DNA of 64,000 nt from Microthrixaceae bacterium (GTDB lineage: Bacteria > Actinomycetota > Acidimicrobiia > Acidimicrobiales > Microtrichaceae): contig JACJWI010000001.1 in assembly GCA_020637215.1 (NCBI GenBank), positions 186,001 through 250,000 of the forward strand, written 5' to 3'. Made by a program: the position numbers and the translations under genes. Shown in pieces: positions 1-8,473 of the stretch (position 1 is the first letter of the stretch; each line of letters opens with the position of its first letter). Below the pieces are notes generated by a model, which saw only the letters and a list, made by a program, of their open reading frames with translations, was not told the DNA's origin and did not search any database.

Positions 1-1
1 C

Positions 2-61
2 GATGACCTCGATTCGGACCTCGACCACGAGGCGATTCCGGTCCTCGCAGCTCGCCGATGA
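2..61 (+). CDS. C-terminal tail of an upstream gene (partial)
   Basis: Nineteen sense codons run from the left edge to a TGA at 59-61 in a frame with mostly G/C third positions. The stop overlaps the ATG at 58 of the next gene as ATGA, the junction style seen throughout this window. The visible tail is acidic and ends in two arginines. It is too short to assign a family. It probably belongs to the exopolysaccharide operon that continues to the right. Confidence 0.4.
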   Translation, partial: DDLDSDLDHEAIPVLAARR

Positions 62-1536
62 GCCCAGGAGGAGACGGATCCCCGCCCTCGGGATGGGGAT
101 CGGTCCCGACCCGGCCGAGCCCGCCGCCGGCCATGACCGCTCCCGGGGGCTCCCCCGCGGGTCGGGCACGCGGTCACCACCCGGGAGCGATGCTGGAGCC
201 GGAGCTCCTCGAACGGATCCGGGTCGCGGTGGACGAGCACGAGGTCGCCGTGCTGCTCGAGTCGGCCGGGATCAGCGATCGGGTCGCCGCGGACGAGTAC
301 GACGTCCTCGACGTGTTCGACCTCGCCGTCCGGCTGCGGACCTCGACCGGCGCCCCACCCCGTCTGCCGTCCCCCGGCCGTCCGGACTGGTACGTGTCAT
401 CGCCGGTCGCGGTGCTGCGAGGCTGCCTCTTCACCGTCGCCGGACTCGTCTCGGTCGGACTGGCGGGGTCGGGGGTCGGCCGGAACGCGGCGATCTGGGT
501 CCTGGTGTGGTCCGCGGTGTGGGTGGCGATGCTCCAGGGTCTGTCGTTCCTCGGGTACCTGCTGCGCGAGCGCGGCGGGCCCGGCTCACAGGCGAGCTCG
601 ATCGCTCCGCTCATCCCGAGCTTCGCTGTCCCGGTGCTGGCCGGAATGGCCACGGCGGTGTTCGCGGGACCCGGATCGGGCGTGGTCACCGGGGCTGCGC
701 TGCTGGTCCTCACCGGGGTCGTCCTGTTGCTCGTCGTCGATCGTCCGTGGGCGGTCGCGTCGGTCGTGCTGCCCGTGGGAGCGGTCGCGGCGTGGGCGAT
801 CTCCGGCGGGCCCATCAACTCGCAGGTGGCGATCGCCCTGTGGGCCGGCAGCGGGGTCGTCCTCGCGATCACCACGGTCGCGGTGACCGGTGGGGTGCGC
901 CTGACGGGACCGGTTCCGCTCTCGCGTCAGGACGTCCGTTCGGCGGGTCCGTTCGTGGTGGCCGGACTCGGCATCGGTGCGATGAGCGTCGCCGTCGTCG
1001 TCGTGGTCGCTCCGGCCCCTACGCTGTCCGGGGCGAGCGACGGGGTGTGGCTCGTGGCTGCAGCACCGTTCCTGGTGCCGGTCTCGATCGCCGAGCTGCT
1101 CGTCGTGACCGCGCGTCGATCCCTGCTCGCCGCGACGACGCGGACACGGGGGCTGGACGAGTTCCGTCACCTCGCCCGGCGGCAGGCAGTTCGCATGTGG
1201 ACGGCGCACCTCGCACTGATGGCCACGCTGGCGCTCGCTTGTACGTGGCTGCTCCCGCTCGTGAGCCCGGCCGAGCCGACCTGGACCGAGGCCCTGTCGT
1301 TGGTGGCCGCGTTCGGCCTCCTGGGGACGGTCCTCACCGCGGGTCTGCTCCTGTTGGCCGCCGGGAGGCTCGCCCGCGTCTCGGGGCTGCTGTGGGGTGG
1401 CGCCGCGCTGGTCTTCCTGGTCCGGCTCGTGGCCGGCGGGTGGTCACCGGCCGTTGTGGTCGTGCTCGCGTTCGTCTCGGCCGCGGGTGTGGTCGTGTCG
1501 TCGCTGGCGACCGAGGGACTCGATTCCTACCGCTGA
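58..1536 (+). CDS. polytopic membrane protein of the exopolysaccharide locus
   Basis: This 492-aa protein has a Pro/Gly-rich N-terminus, a soluble stretch of about 80 residues rich in Glu, Asp and Val, and then roughly ten hydrophobic segments to the C-terminus, so it is an integral membrane protein. I do not recognise the family with certainty. Its size, segment number and position before sugar-nucleotide genes would suit a polysaccharide flippase or export component, which is inference. The ATG at 58 overlaps the upstream stop. The Met at 190, just before the first conserved-looking helix, is an alternative start because the first 44 residues look low-complexity. Confidence 0.7.
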   Translation: MSPGGDGSPPSGWGSVPTRPSPPPAMTAPGGSPAGRARGHHPGAMLEPELLERIRVAVDEHEVAVLLESAGISDRVAADEYDVLDVFDLAVRLRTSTGAPPRLPSPGRPDWYVSSPVAVLRGCLFTVAGLVSVGLAGSGVGRNAAIWVLVWSAVWVAMLQGLSFLGYLLRERGGPGSQASSIAPLIPSFAVPVLAGMATAVFAGPGSGVVTGAALLVLTGVVLLLVVDRPWAVASVVLPVGAVAAWAISGGPINSQVAIALWAGSGVVLAITTVAVTGGVRLTGPVPLSRQDVRSAGPFVVAGLGIGAMSVAVVVVVAPAPTLSGASDGVWLVAAAPFLVPVSIAELLVVTARRSLLAATTRTRGLDEFRHLARRQAVRMWTAHLALMATLALACTWLLPLVSPAEPTWTEALSLVAAFGLLGTVLTAGLLLLAAGRLARVSGLLWGGAALVFLVRLVAGGWSPAVVVVLAFVSAAGVVVSSLATEGLDSYR

Positions 1537-1634
1537 GCGCGGTTCCCGTCGCGCCGTGAGCGGTGCGGCTTGACGGGGCTGGGGAGAGCCACAAGGATGC
1601 GAACCGGACAACTCATGTTGGGGAGGGAAGCCCT

Positions 1635-2444
1635 ATGAGAGCTGTGCTGATGGTCGGCGGACGCGGGATGCGTCTGCGTCCTTTCACCACCACGATTCCG
1701 AAGCCACTGGTGCCGGTCGGCGGCGAGCTGCCGATCATCGAGCTGTTGCTTCGTCAGCTGCGCCGCTGCGGCGTCACGGAGGTCACCTTGGCCACCGGGC
1801 ACATGGGCGGCCTGATCCAGCGCTACGTCGGCGACGGCGCCCAGTGGGACTTGTCGATCGACTACTGGCACGAGGACGCACCGCTGGGCACGATCGGTCC
1901 GCTGCTGCAGCACCGGGACTCGCTGCCCGACGACGTCCTGCTGCTCAACGGCGACCTGCTGTGCAGCATCGACTTCGCCGAGCTGGTCGCGTTCCACACG
2001 CGACAGGGCGGCGGGCTCACCATGGCGGGATCGACCCGACGCATCGACGTCGAGTTCGGGGTGCTCGAAGTCGACGGCACCGAGCTCAACGAGTTCCGTG
2101 AAAAGCCGCAGCTCGCCTACCTCGCCAACATGGGGATCTACGTCCTGAGCCGCACCGTGCTCGACCAGCTCGACGGGGACGGGGCGCACGGAGTGGACGA
2201 GCTCATCCGGTCACTCCTCGCGGCGGGGGTCCACCCCAACGTCTACGAGTTCGACGGCTACTGGCTCGACATCGGTCGACCCGAGGACTACGACCGGGCC
2301 AACCTCGAGTTCGCCGAGCTGCGGCGACAGCTCCTGGGCGACGAGGTCGACACGCCCGACTCCACGATCGACCTGCGGCCGCTCCGTCCCGACCCGCACC
2401 CCGACGCGGTGCCGCTCGACGCCATTGTCGGCTCGGTCGCATGA
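1635..2444 (+). CDS. NDP-sugar pyrophosphorylase (sugar-1-phosphate nucleotidyltransferase)
   Basis: This 269-aa enzyme would transfer a nucleotidyl group to a sugar 1-phosphate, making an NDP-sugar for polysaccharide synthesis in the cytoplasm. The N-terminus carries the family nucleotide-binding motif, GGRGMRLRPFT, followed by KPLVPVGG. A metal-binding-type NGD (LLNGDLL) lies near residue 112 and a GYWLDIGRPEDY element near the C-terminus, as in RmlA/GlmU/GMP-type nucleotidyltransferases. The ATG at 1635 is chosen because GGGAGGGA lies just upstream; the longer reading from 1563 lacks such a site. The nucleotide and sugar cannot be read from sequence. The UDP-sugar dehydrogenase downstream hints at a hexose precursor. 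Confidence 0.88.
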   Translation: MRAVLMVGGRGMRLRPFTTTIPKPLVPVGGELPIIELLLRQLRRCGVTEVTLATGHMGGLIQRYVGDGAQWDLSIDYWHEDAPLGTIGPLLQHRDSLPDDVLLLNGDLLCSIDFAELVAFHTRQGGGLTMAGSTRRIDVEFGVLEVDGTELNEFREKPQLAYLANMGIYVLSRTVLDQLDGDGAHGVDELIRSLLAAGVHPNVYEFDGYWLDIGRPEDYDRANLEFAELRRQLLGDEVDTPDSTIDLRPLRPDPHPDAVPLDAIVGSVA

Positions 2445-2461
2445 GCACCACGCTGGGGAGC

Positions 2462-2493
2462 GTGCGGGCGGTGGTCCCGAGACCACCGCGCAC
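2462..2493 (+). terminator. GC-rich hairpin between nucleotidyltransferase and deacetylase genes
   Basis: The arms CGGTGGTC (2469-2476) and GACCACCG (2481-2488) pair around the loop CCGA. The flanks GTGCG and CGCAC extend the stem past a two-base bulge. There is no T-run. It lies in the 178-bp gap after the stop at 2444, so it may be an intrinsic terminator, an attenuator or an mRNA-stabilising hairpin within the operon. Confidence 0.45.
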
Positions 2494-2622
2494 ATCGGAG
2501 TCGCGGCCATGACCGCCCGGCGCGTGTCCGGACGTCCGGCGCACGGAAGAGACGGAACATCGACAGACCGGTACGGAGCATCGGGCTCCGCACCACGGAC
2601 TCCTGGGGGTCCGGAGGAGGGA

Positions 2623-4578
2623 ATGGACATGAAGGCGACGTCGAACAACCGAAAGGCCCGCGGCGCACCCCGCCGACGGAGCCTCGTCATCGCGTTGGCG
2701 GTCGCGTTGATCGCCGCGGTCGCACCGTCGCTCACCGCGAGCGTCGGCGCCGCGGACCCGGCCAAACCGGTGTCGATGCGACTCCTCGTCATCGCCGCGG
2801 ACGGCAACGAGACCGACTACCCGGCCATCACGACCTTCCTCGACGAGGTCGGCGTCCCCTACGACAAGATCCTTGCGGCGGACACGCCGCTGACCGCGTC
2901 GATGCTATCCGACGGCACGACCGGCAGGTACCAGGGGATCGTGCTGACGACCGGCAACCTGACCTACTTCGACTCCGGGGCCGGCACCTGGCAGAGCGCG
3001 TTCAGCCCTGACGAGTGGGCGACGCTCCGCCAGTACCAGAAGGACTTCCACGTCCGCTCCGTGACCAGCTACACGTTCCCGGAGGCGAGCTACGGCCTGA
3101 GCTACGCCGGCTACCGCAACACCCTCGGATCCGAGCTGCCGGCCACCCTCACCGCAGCCGGCCAGGCGGTGTGGCCCTACGTGAACGCTGCCAACCCGAT
3201 CGAGCTCACCGGCGCCTGGGTCTATCTGGGTTCGATCCTCGACCCGAGCGTGACCACGCCGCTCGTGAACGTCACCGTCGACGGGACCACGTACCCGGTC
3301 GCCTCGGTCACCCGCTTCGACGGGTACGAGAACCTGGCGGTCACCGCGGCCAACAACCCGAACCTGCTCCACTCGATCCTGCTCTCCACCGGATGGATCA
3401 ACTGGGTCAGCGGAGGGAACTTCCTCGGCAACCGCAGCTCCAGCATCGATGTCCAGATCGACGACCTGTTCATTGGGACCGACCAGTGGGACCCGGCGAC
3501 CAACACCGCTCACACCGAGTACACCAACGTCCCCGCCGACGTGACAGCGATGGTGGCCTACCAGAACGCCCGTCGGGCCAACCCCGCCACGCCGGGGTTC
3601 AAGGTCGAGTACGCCTTCAACGGGGCCGGCGGCCCGACCAACCCGTCCCTGGTGAACACCGTGCGCGCCAACCGCTCGCAGTTCGGCTTCATCAACCACA
3701 CCTGGACCCACTTCAACCTGGACTGCGGCGACTGCCCCAACCCGACGGGGCAGATCACCACGAACACGACGCAGATCCGTTCACAGATCCTGACCAACCG
3801 GATGTACGGCGCTCTGCTCGGCCTTCCGGGCAACTCCGACACCATGGTCCAGCCCGACATCTCGGGCATCAACACGCCTCCCAACCCGATGGCACAGAAG
3901 GCAGCCGGCGGTGTCGGCATCCGCTTCTGGATCGGAGACACCTCCCGGGCCGGGCAGACCAACCCGACGTTCAACACCGGCTTCGCCACAGCGGGCGACT
4001 CCCGGGTGTTCGTCGTGCCCCGTCGCCCGACCAACCTCTTCGTGGCCGCCACCACACCGGACCAGTGGACCAGCGTCTACAACCACTTCTACGCCCCTGG
4101 CGGCATCCTGTGCGGCATGACGACCTGCTTCGACCGGCCTCAGACCTACCAGGAGATCCTCGACCACGAGTCCGACTACCTGCTGCGCTACCTGCTCCGA
4201 GGTGACCTCGATCCGTGGATGTTCCACGTCGGCAACACCCGGGCCTACTCCGGCAACCGCAGCGTGCTGTCCGATCTCCTCGACGAGACGTTCTCGAAGT
4301 ACTCGTCGATGGTGAACACGCCGGTGCGCAGTGTCTCGTTCAAGCAGGCCGGCCAGGCCATGCAGGGCCGGGCCGCCTACAACGCTGCGGGGGTCACCGC
4401 GACGGTGACGCCGTGCACCAGCATCACGGTCAAGGCCACAAAGGCCGCGACCGTGCCGGTGAACGGGGTCGCCTACACCGCGGCGAACTCGACGGTCGAG
4501 CACTATGGCGGACGGACCATCTCCCAGGTCCGACTGGCCGCCGGGCAGACCGTGACGATCCCGCTGCCCGCATGCTGA
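2623..4578 (+). CDS. secreted polysaccharide deacetylase-like protein (Agd3/CE18-like)
   Basis: This 651-aa protein starts with a basic stretch and a hydrophobic segment ending in a likely signal peptidase site (SVGAAD), so it is exported. The middle contains IDVQIDDLFIG, with paired Asp, and later FINHTWTH, an H-x3-H motif. Together these resemble the metal-binding Asp-His-His set of polysaccharide deacetylases, in the arrangement I recall for the large fungal Agd3-type (CE18) exopolysaccharide deacetylases. The C-terminal 100 residues look like a beta-rich accessory domain. The ATG at 2623 follows GGAGGAGGGA. Sitting between sugar-nucleotide genes, it probably de-N-acetylates the exported polymer. 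The fold is likely; the substrate is not known. Confidence 0.68.
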   Translation: MDMKATSNNRKARGAPRRRSLVIALAVALIAAVAPSLTASVGAADPAKPVSMRLLVIAADGNETDYPAITTFLDEVGVPYDKILAADTPLTASMLSDGTTGRYQGIVLTTGNLTYFDSGAGTWQSAFSPDEWATLRQYQKDFHVRSVTSYTFPEASYGLSYAGYRNTLGSELPATLTAAGQAVWPYVNAANPIELTGAWVYLGSILDPSVTTPLVNVTVDGTTYPVASVTRFDGYENLAVTAANNPNLLHSILLSTGWINWVSGGNFLGNRSSSIDVQIDDLFIGTDQWDPATNTAHTEYTNVPADVTAMVAYQNARRANPATPGFKVEYAFNGAGGPTNPSLVNTVRANRSQFGFINHTWTHFNLDCGDCPNPTGQITTNTTQIRSQILTNRMYGALLGLPGNSDTMVQPDISGINTPPNPMAQKAAGGVGIRFWIGDTSRAGQTNPTFNTGFATAGDSRVFVVPRRPTNLFVAATTPDQWTSVYNHFYAPGGILCGMTTCFDRPQTYQEILDHESDYLLRYLLRGDLDPWMFHVGNTRAYSGNRSVLSDLLDETFSKYSSMVNTPVRSVSFKQAGQAMQGRAAYNAAGVTATVTPCTSITVKATKAATVPVNGVAYTAANSTVEHYGGRTISQVRLAAGQTVTIPLPAC

Positions 4579-5075
4579 CCGAGCGCTCGTCGGTCGGGGT
4601 CCCGACCGACGAGCCGGCTGCTGCCGCCGGCGCTGCCGACGGTGGAGGGCGCTCAGCCCGGCCGGATCGGAGATGGCTGCTGCTGGTGGGTGCGGTGGTC
4701 CTGGTCGCGTTGGCGGCTGGCGCGGTCGTCATGTCCGGACGCGGCGATCCAGGTTCGGACCCGGTGACCCCGCTCGCTCGGTCCGAGGCGTCTCGCCCGT
4801 CGGCCACGGCTCCGTCCGCGGCAGTCCCGTCAGCACCGACAGAGACGTCCACGCCGTCGGCAGCGGCAGCCGCCACCGTGACGGACCCGGCCGATGTGCC
4901 AGCGGCTCCGAATCCCACGGACGGGGCCGCGACGACCGCGGTCCCGTCCGGTTCCGAAGGCGTTCCCGCCCCTCCGCTCCGTCCGGTCCCCGGGGCCGAA
5001 CCGTCTCGGGCCGCAGTCGACGTCCCGCAGTCACCCGGCCCGCCGGCCGCCGATCCGACCCACAGCGGTCACTGA
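4572..5075 (+). CDS. single-pass membrane protein with Ser/Thr/Pro/Ala-rich extracellular tail
   Basis: The ATG at 4572 lies inside the end of the deacetylase gene (7-base overlap), so translation is probably coupled. The 167-aa product has about 35 cytoplasmic residues ending in Arg-rich RPDRRW, one strong hydrophobic segment (about 36-54), and then a low-complexity tail dominated by Ala, Pro, Ser, Thr and Val. This is type II topology with an extended, possibly glycosylated, wall-spanning tail. There are no catalytic motifs. Its context suggests a role in anchoring or exporting the polysaccharide, which is inference. Confidence 0.65.
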   Translation: MLTERSSVGVPTDEPAAAAGAADGGGRSARPDRRWLLLVGAVVLVALAAGAVVMSGRGDPGSDPVTPLARSEASRPSATAPSAAVPSAPTETSTPSAAAAATVTDPADVPAAPNPTDGAATTAVPSGSEGVPAPPLRPVPGAEPSRAAVDVPQSPGPPAADPTHSGH

Positions 5076-5090
5076 CAGGAGGGTTCCATC

Positions 5091-6518
5091 GTGAGCACAG
5101 GATCGCCCAGCTGGAGGGCGGCGGTCACTGGGAGCCGGCCCGTGGTGGCCGTGCAGGGTCTCGGTTTCGTGGGCGCGGCCATGTCGATCGCGGTCGCTTC
5201 CGCTCTCGACGACCTCGGGGAACCCGCGTTCGACGTGATCGGAGTCGACCGCGACGACCCGTCCGGGTGCGAGCGCATCGACGCGATCAACTCAGGTCGG
5301 TTCCCGTTCGCCACGAGTGACGACCATCTCCGATCGGCGCTCGCGGCGGTACGCGGCCGCGGCAACCTCGTCGCAGGGTCGGATCCCGCGGCGTACGCAC
5401 TTGCCGACGTGGTCGTGGTCGATGTCCCGCTCGACATCGACTGGCGGGCCGAGCCTCCCGAGCTGCTGCTCGAGGGATTCACCGCGGCGATCCGCACCGT
5501 GGGTCGCCACATCGAACCCGGAACACTGGTCCTCGTCGAGACGACGGTTCCGCCCGGGACCACCGAACGCGTCGTGGTGCCCGCGCTCGCCGAGGAGCTC
5601 GCCGCCCGGGGTCATCGTCCCGACGACGTGTTGGTCGCCCACAGCTACGAGCGAGTCATGCCCGGCGCCGAGTACCTCGCCTCGATCGTCAACTACTGGA
5701 GGGTGTACGCCGGACGGACCGAGGCCGCCGCCAAGGCCGCCGAGGCGTTCCTGTCCCAGGTGATCAACGTGGCGGAGTACCCGTTGACCCGACTGTCGAA
5801 CACCACCGCGTCGGAGACGGCAAAGGTCCTGGAGAACACGTTCCGGGCCACCACCATCGCCCTGATGGACGAATGGGGCCGCTTCGCCGAGACCGTCGGG
5901 ATCGATCTGGTCGAGGTGGTCGACGCCGTCAGGATGAGGCCCACCCACGCCAACGTGCGAACGCCGGGCTTCGGCGTGGGCGGGTACTGCTTGACCAAGG
6001 ATCCGCTCTTCGCCCGTCTCGCCTCGGAGGTCCTCTTCGACTCTCCCGTCGAGTTCCCCTTCTCCACCGCTGCGGTGCGCGTCAACGACCAGGCTCCCGT
6101 GCGGGCGCTGGACCGCCTCGAGGAGCTGATGGGACGTCCCGTGACCGGACGGCACGTGCTGCTTCTCGGCGTGTCGTACCGCCAGGACGTCGGTGACACC
6201 CGGTACTCCCCGTCGACGACGTTCGTCGAGGCTGCGACTGCCCGCGGTGCACGGGTGAGCGCACAGGACCCGCTGGTCGACCGCTGGGAGGAGCTCGACA
6301 GGCCGGTGCTGACCGAGCTCCCACCCCTCGACGACGTCGATGCCGTCGTCCTCGCCGTCCCCCACGACGACTACCGGGGCATCGACGTCACCACGTGGCT
6401 GGGTGAGCACCGACCGGTCATCCTCGACGCGTTCGACGTGTGGACCGACGACCAGCGTCGCTCCGCAGCGGCTCTCGGTTGCACGGTCGGATCGATCGGT
6501 CGAGGCACTCCCCCGTGA
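5091..6518 (+). CDS. UDP-glucose/GDP-mannose dehydrogenase family protein
   Basis: This 475-aa NAD-dependent enzyme would oxidise the C6 hydroxyl of an NDP-sugar to a uronate in two steps. The N-terminal Rossmann motif GLGFVG is at residues 23-28. The central domain contains KVLENTFRATTIAL, and GVGGYCLTKD holds the catalytic-type Cys near residue 300. The C-terminal domain includes GVSYRQDVGDTRYSP, matching the UDP-sugar-binding lid domain of the family. Length is normal. The start is GTG at 5091 with CAGGAGGG about eight bases upstream. In this locus it would supply an acidic sugar nucleotide (UDP-glucuronate, or an N-acetyl-mannosaminuronate or galactosaminuronate analogue). Confidence 0.93.
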   Translation: MSTGSPSWRAAVTGSRPVVAVQGLGFVGAAMSIAVASALDDLGEPAFDVIGVDRDDPSGCERIDAINSGRFPFATSDDHLRSALAAVRGRGNLVAGSDPAAYALADVVVVDVPLDIDWRAEPPELLLEGFTAAIRTVGRHIEPGTLVLVETTVPPGTTERVVVPALAEELAARGHRPDDVLVAHSYERVMPGAEYLASIVNYWRVYAGRTEAAAKAAEAFLSQVINVAEYPLTRLSNTTASETAKVLENTFRATTIALMDEWGRFAETVGIDLVEVVDAVRMRPTHANVRTPGFGVGGYCLTKDPLFARLASEVLFDSPVEFPFSTAAVRVNDQAPVRALDRLEELMGRPVTGRHVLLLGVSYRQDVGDTRYSPSTTFVEAATARGARVSAQDPLVDRWEELDRPVLTELPPLDDVDAVVLAVPHDDYRGIDVTTWLGEHRPVILDAFDVWTDDQRRSAAALGCTVGSIGRGTPP

Positions 6519-6573
6519 CGAGTCGTCGCGGGATGATCGAATCGGCGCACGGCGGATCAGGAGGAAGGACATC

Positions 6574-7566
6574 ATGAGCGGACGGGCACTCATCACCGGC
6601 GGGGCTGGCTTCATCGGAGCCCATCTCAGCCGACGACTGCTGGACGACGGCTGGGAGGTGACCCTCGTCGACAACCTGAGTCGGGGCGTGCAGGACACGG
6701 CCCTGGCGTCTCTGCGCGAGCGGCCGGGATTCGCACTGCACGTCGCCGATCTGCGCGACCCTTCGACCCTGGGCTCGATCCCGACCGACCACACGCACGT
6801 CCTGCACTTCGCCGCTCTTCTCGGCGTCCAGAACGTGATCGATCGGCCCTCGGCCGTGCTCCGTGAGAACGTCGCTCTGCTCGAGACCATGCTCGACGTG
6901 GCGTCGGCCCAGAGCTCTCTCGAGCGATTCCTGTTCCCCTCGACCAGCGAGGTGTACGCGGGAACCCAGCAGTTCCACGACCTGCCGTTCCCGACGCCTG
7001 AAGACACTCCGCTCACCGTGTCGGCGCTCGATCGCCCGCGCACCAGCTACATGCTGTCCAAGATCTACGGCGAAGCCCTCGTCCACCACAGCGGCCTCCC
7101 GTTCACGATCGTCCGACCCCACAACTTCTACGGCCCACGGATGGGTCTGTCCCACGTGGTGCCGCAACTCCTCGACCGGATCCACCGATCGGCCGACGGC
7201 GACGAGTTGACGGTGTACTCCATCGACCACCGTCGGACGTTCTGCTACATCGACGACGCGGTCGAGTACCTCACTCGGCTGTTGGGACCCGCTGGTCGGG
7301 ACGGCACCTTCAACATCGGTGTGGAAGTTCCCGAGGTGACCATCGGTGAGCTGGCCGAGCTCCTGTGTCGAGTGGTCGGTCGTGAGTTGCGGCTCGTTGC
7401 GGGCGAGACGACGGCCGGATCGCCGCCACGACGCTGCCCCGACATGTCCCGCACGATCGATGCCACCGGCCACCGTCCGCAGGTGTCGCTGGACGAGGGG
7501 GTCACCCGCACCTACAGCTGGTACCGCGACACGGTCTTCGACGGGGACGGGGTGTCGGCCCGCTGA
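6574..7566 (+). CDS. NAD-dependent epimerase/dehydratase (extended SDR)
   Basis: This 330-aa protein is an extended short-chain dehydrogenase acting on nucleotide sugars. It has GGAGFIGAHL at residues 9-18 for NAD binding, a Ser/Thr element STSEVYAG, the catalytic pair Y159/K163 in YMLSK, and the family segment HNFYGPRMG. The ATG at 6574 follows GGAGGAAGGA. It lies 55 bp after the UDP-sugar dehydrogenase and probably acts on that enzyme's product, as a uronate 4-epimerase or a UDP-glucuronate decarboxylase. Sequence alone does not separate these. It is the last gene of the exopolysaccharide run. Confidence 0.9.
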   Translation: MSGRALITGGAGFIGAHLSRRLLDDGWEVTLVDNLSRGVQDTALASLRERPGFALHVADLRDPSTLGSIPTDHTHVLHFAALLGVQNVIDRPSAVLRENVALLETMLDVASAQSSLERFLFPSTSEVYAGTQQFHDLPFPTPEDTPLTVSALDRPRTSYMLSKIYGEALVHHSGLPFTIVRPHNFYGPRMGLSHVVPQLLDRIHRSADGDELTVYSIDHRRTFCYIDDAVEYLTRLLGPAGRDGTFNIGVEVPEVTIGELAELLCRVVGRELRLVAGETTAGSPPRRCPDMSRTIDATGHRPQVSLDEGVTRTYSWYRDTVFDGDGVSAR

Positions 7567-7597
7567 GGTCGGCGGGGTGGCCGGCGACGCGAGGCGC

Positions 7598-8414
7598 TCA
7601 GCCCAGCCGGTGCGTCCCGAGCTGGTCCGTCACGACCTCATCGCTCGGGAGCGGACCGGGAGCGGTCCCCGCCCCGAACGGAGATCCGCCGAGCGCCTCG
7701 CGTCCGTGCGGCTGCATCCAGTCGGCCAGATCCGGGCCGAGCGGGACGATCCCGGTCGGATTGATGTCCCGGTGGACCCGGTAGTAGTGCGCCTTGATGT
7801 GGTCGAAGTCGACCGTGTCGCCGAACCCCGGGGTCTGGAACAGGTCACGGGCATAGGCCCAGAGCACCGGCATCTCCGAGAGCTTCCGGCGGTTGCACTT
7901 GAAGTGACCGTGGTACACGGGATCGAAGCGGACCAACGTGGTGAACAGCCGGATGTCGGCGTCGGTGATGTGGTCGCCCATGAGGTACCGACGGGTCCCG
8001 AGTCGCTGCGACAGCTCGTCCAGCCGTGAGAACAACCGGTCGTAGGCGTCCTCGTACGCCCGTTGGGAGCCGGCGAAGCCGCAGCGGTAGACGCCGTTGT
8101 TCACGTCGCGGTAGATGGCGGCCATCAGCTCGTCCATCTCCTCGCGTCGGTCGGCCGGATACAGGTCGGGTGCGCCCGGACGGTGGTGGTCGACCCACTC
8201 GGTCGAGAGGTCCTCGCTCATCGGCACGAAGTCGTTGGTACCGGCCGGGCTCGACCGGGTAGCCGTCGCGTCCGTCCCTCGTGATGCGTGAGCCGATGTA
8301 GCGGGTGTCGCGCTCGAACGCGTCCTTGTCTGCCACGTACACACCCGGGCCCTGCTGCGGGGCATCGCCCGAGCCCGGGTCGGTGGGGTCGTCTGCGGCG
8401 GGTTCTCGGACCAT
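7598..8414 (-). pseudogene. glutathionyl-hydroquinone reductase with internal deletion and frameshift
   Basis: Two parts of one GST-family gene lie in different frames. The first (8414 to about 8250) carries FERDTRYIGSRITRDG and GYPVEPGRY, the start of a YqjG/ECM4-type reductase. The second (about 8250 to 7598) carries NNGVYRCGF, ADIRLFTTLVRFDPVY and INPTGI, the family's C-terminal helical domain. Compared with the E. coli YqjG layout as I remember it, about 85-90 residues between these parts are missing. That stretch includes the CPWA box with the catalytic Cys. The frames meet at a GGTACC hexamer near 8249-8254. The product cannot be an active reductase unless the assembly is wrong here. 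Confidence 0.75.
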
Positions 8415-8473
8415 GGGGCATGCCTACCGCATCGTGCGCCCTGGTGGGTCACGCCAGGAGATCGACCGCAGAG

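Noticed and set aside
7562..7602. GCTGAG/CTCAGC inverted repeat between convergent genes
   Set aside because: There are only six base pairs with a long interior and no T-run; too weak to call a terminator.
8249..8254. GGTACC at the reductase junction as proof of a cloning artefact
   Set aside because: A KpnI-type hexamer at the junction is noted, but hexamers of this kind are common by chance and no vector sequence is present.
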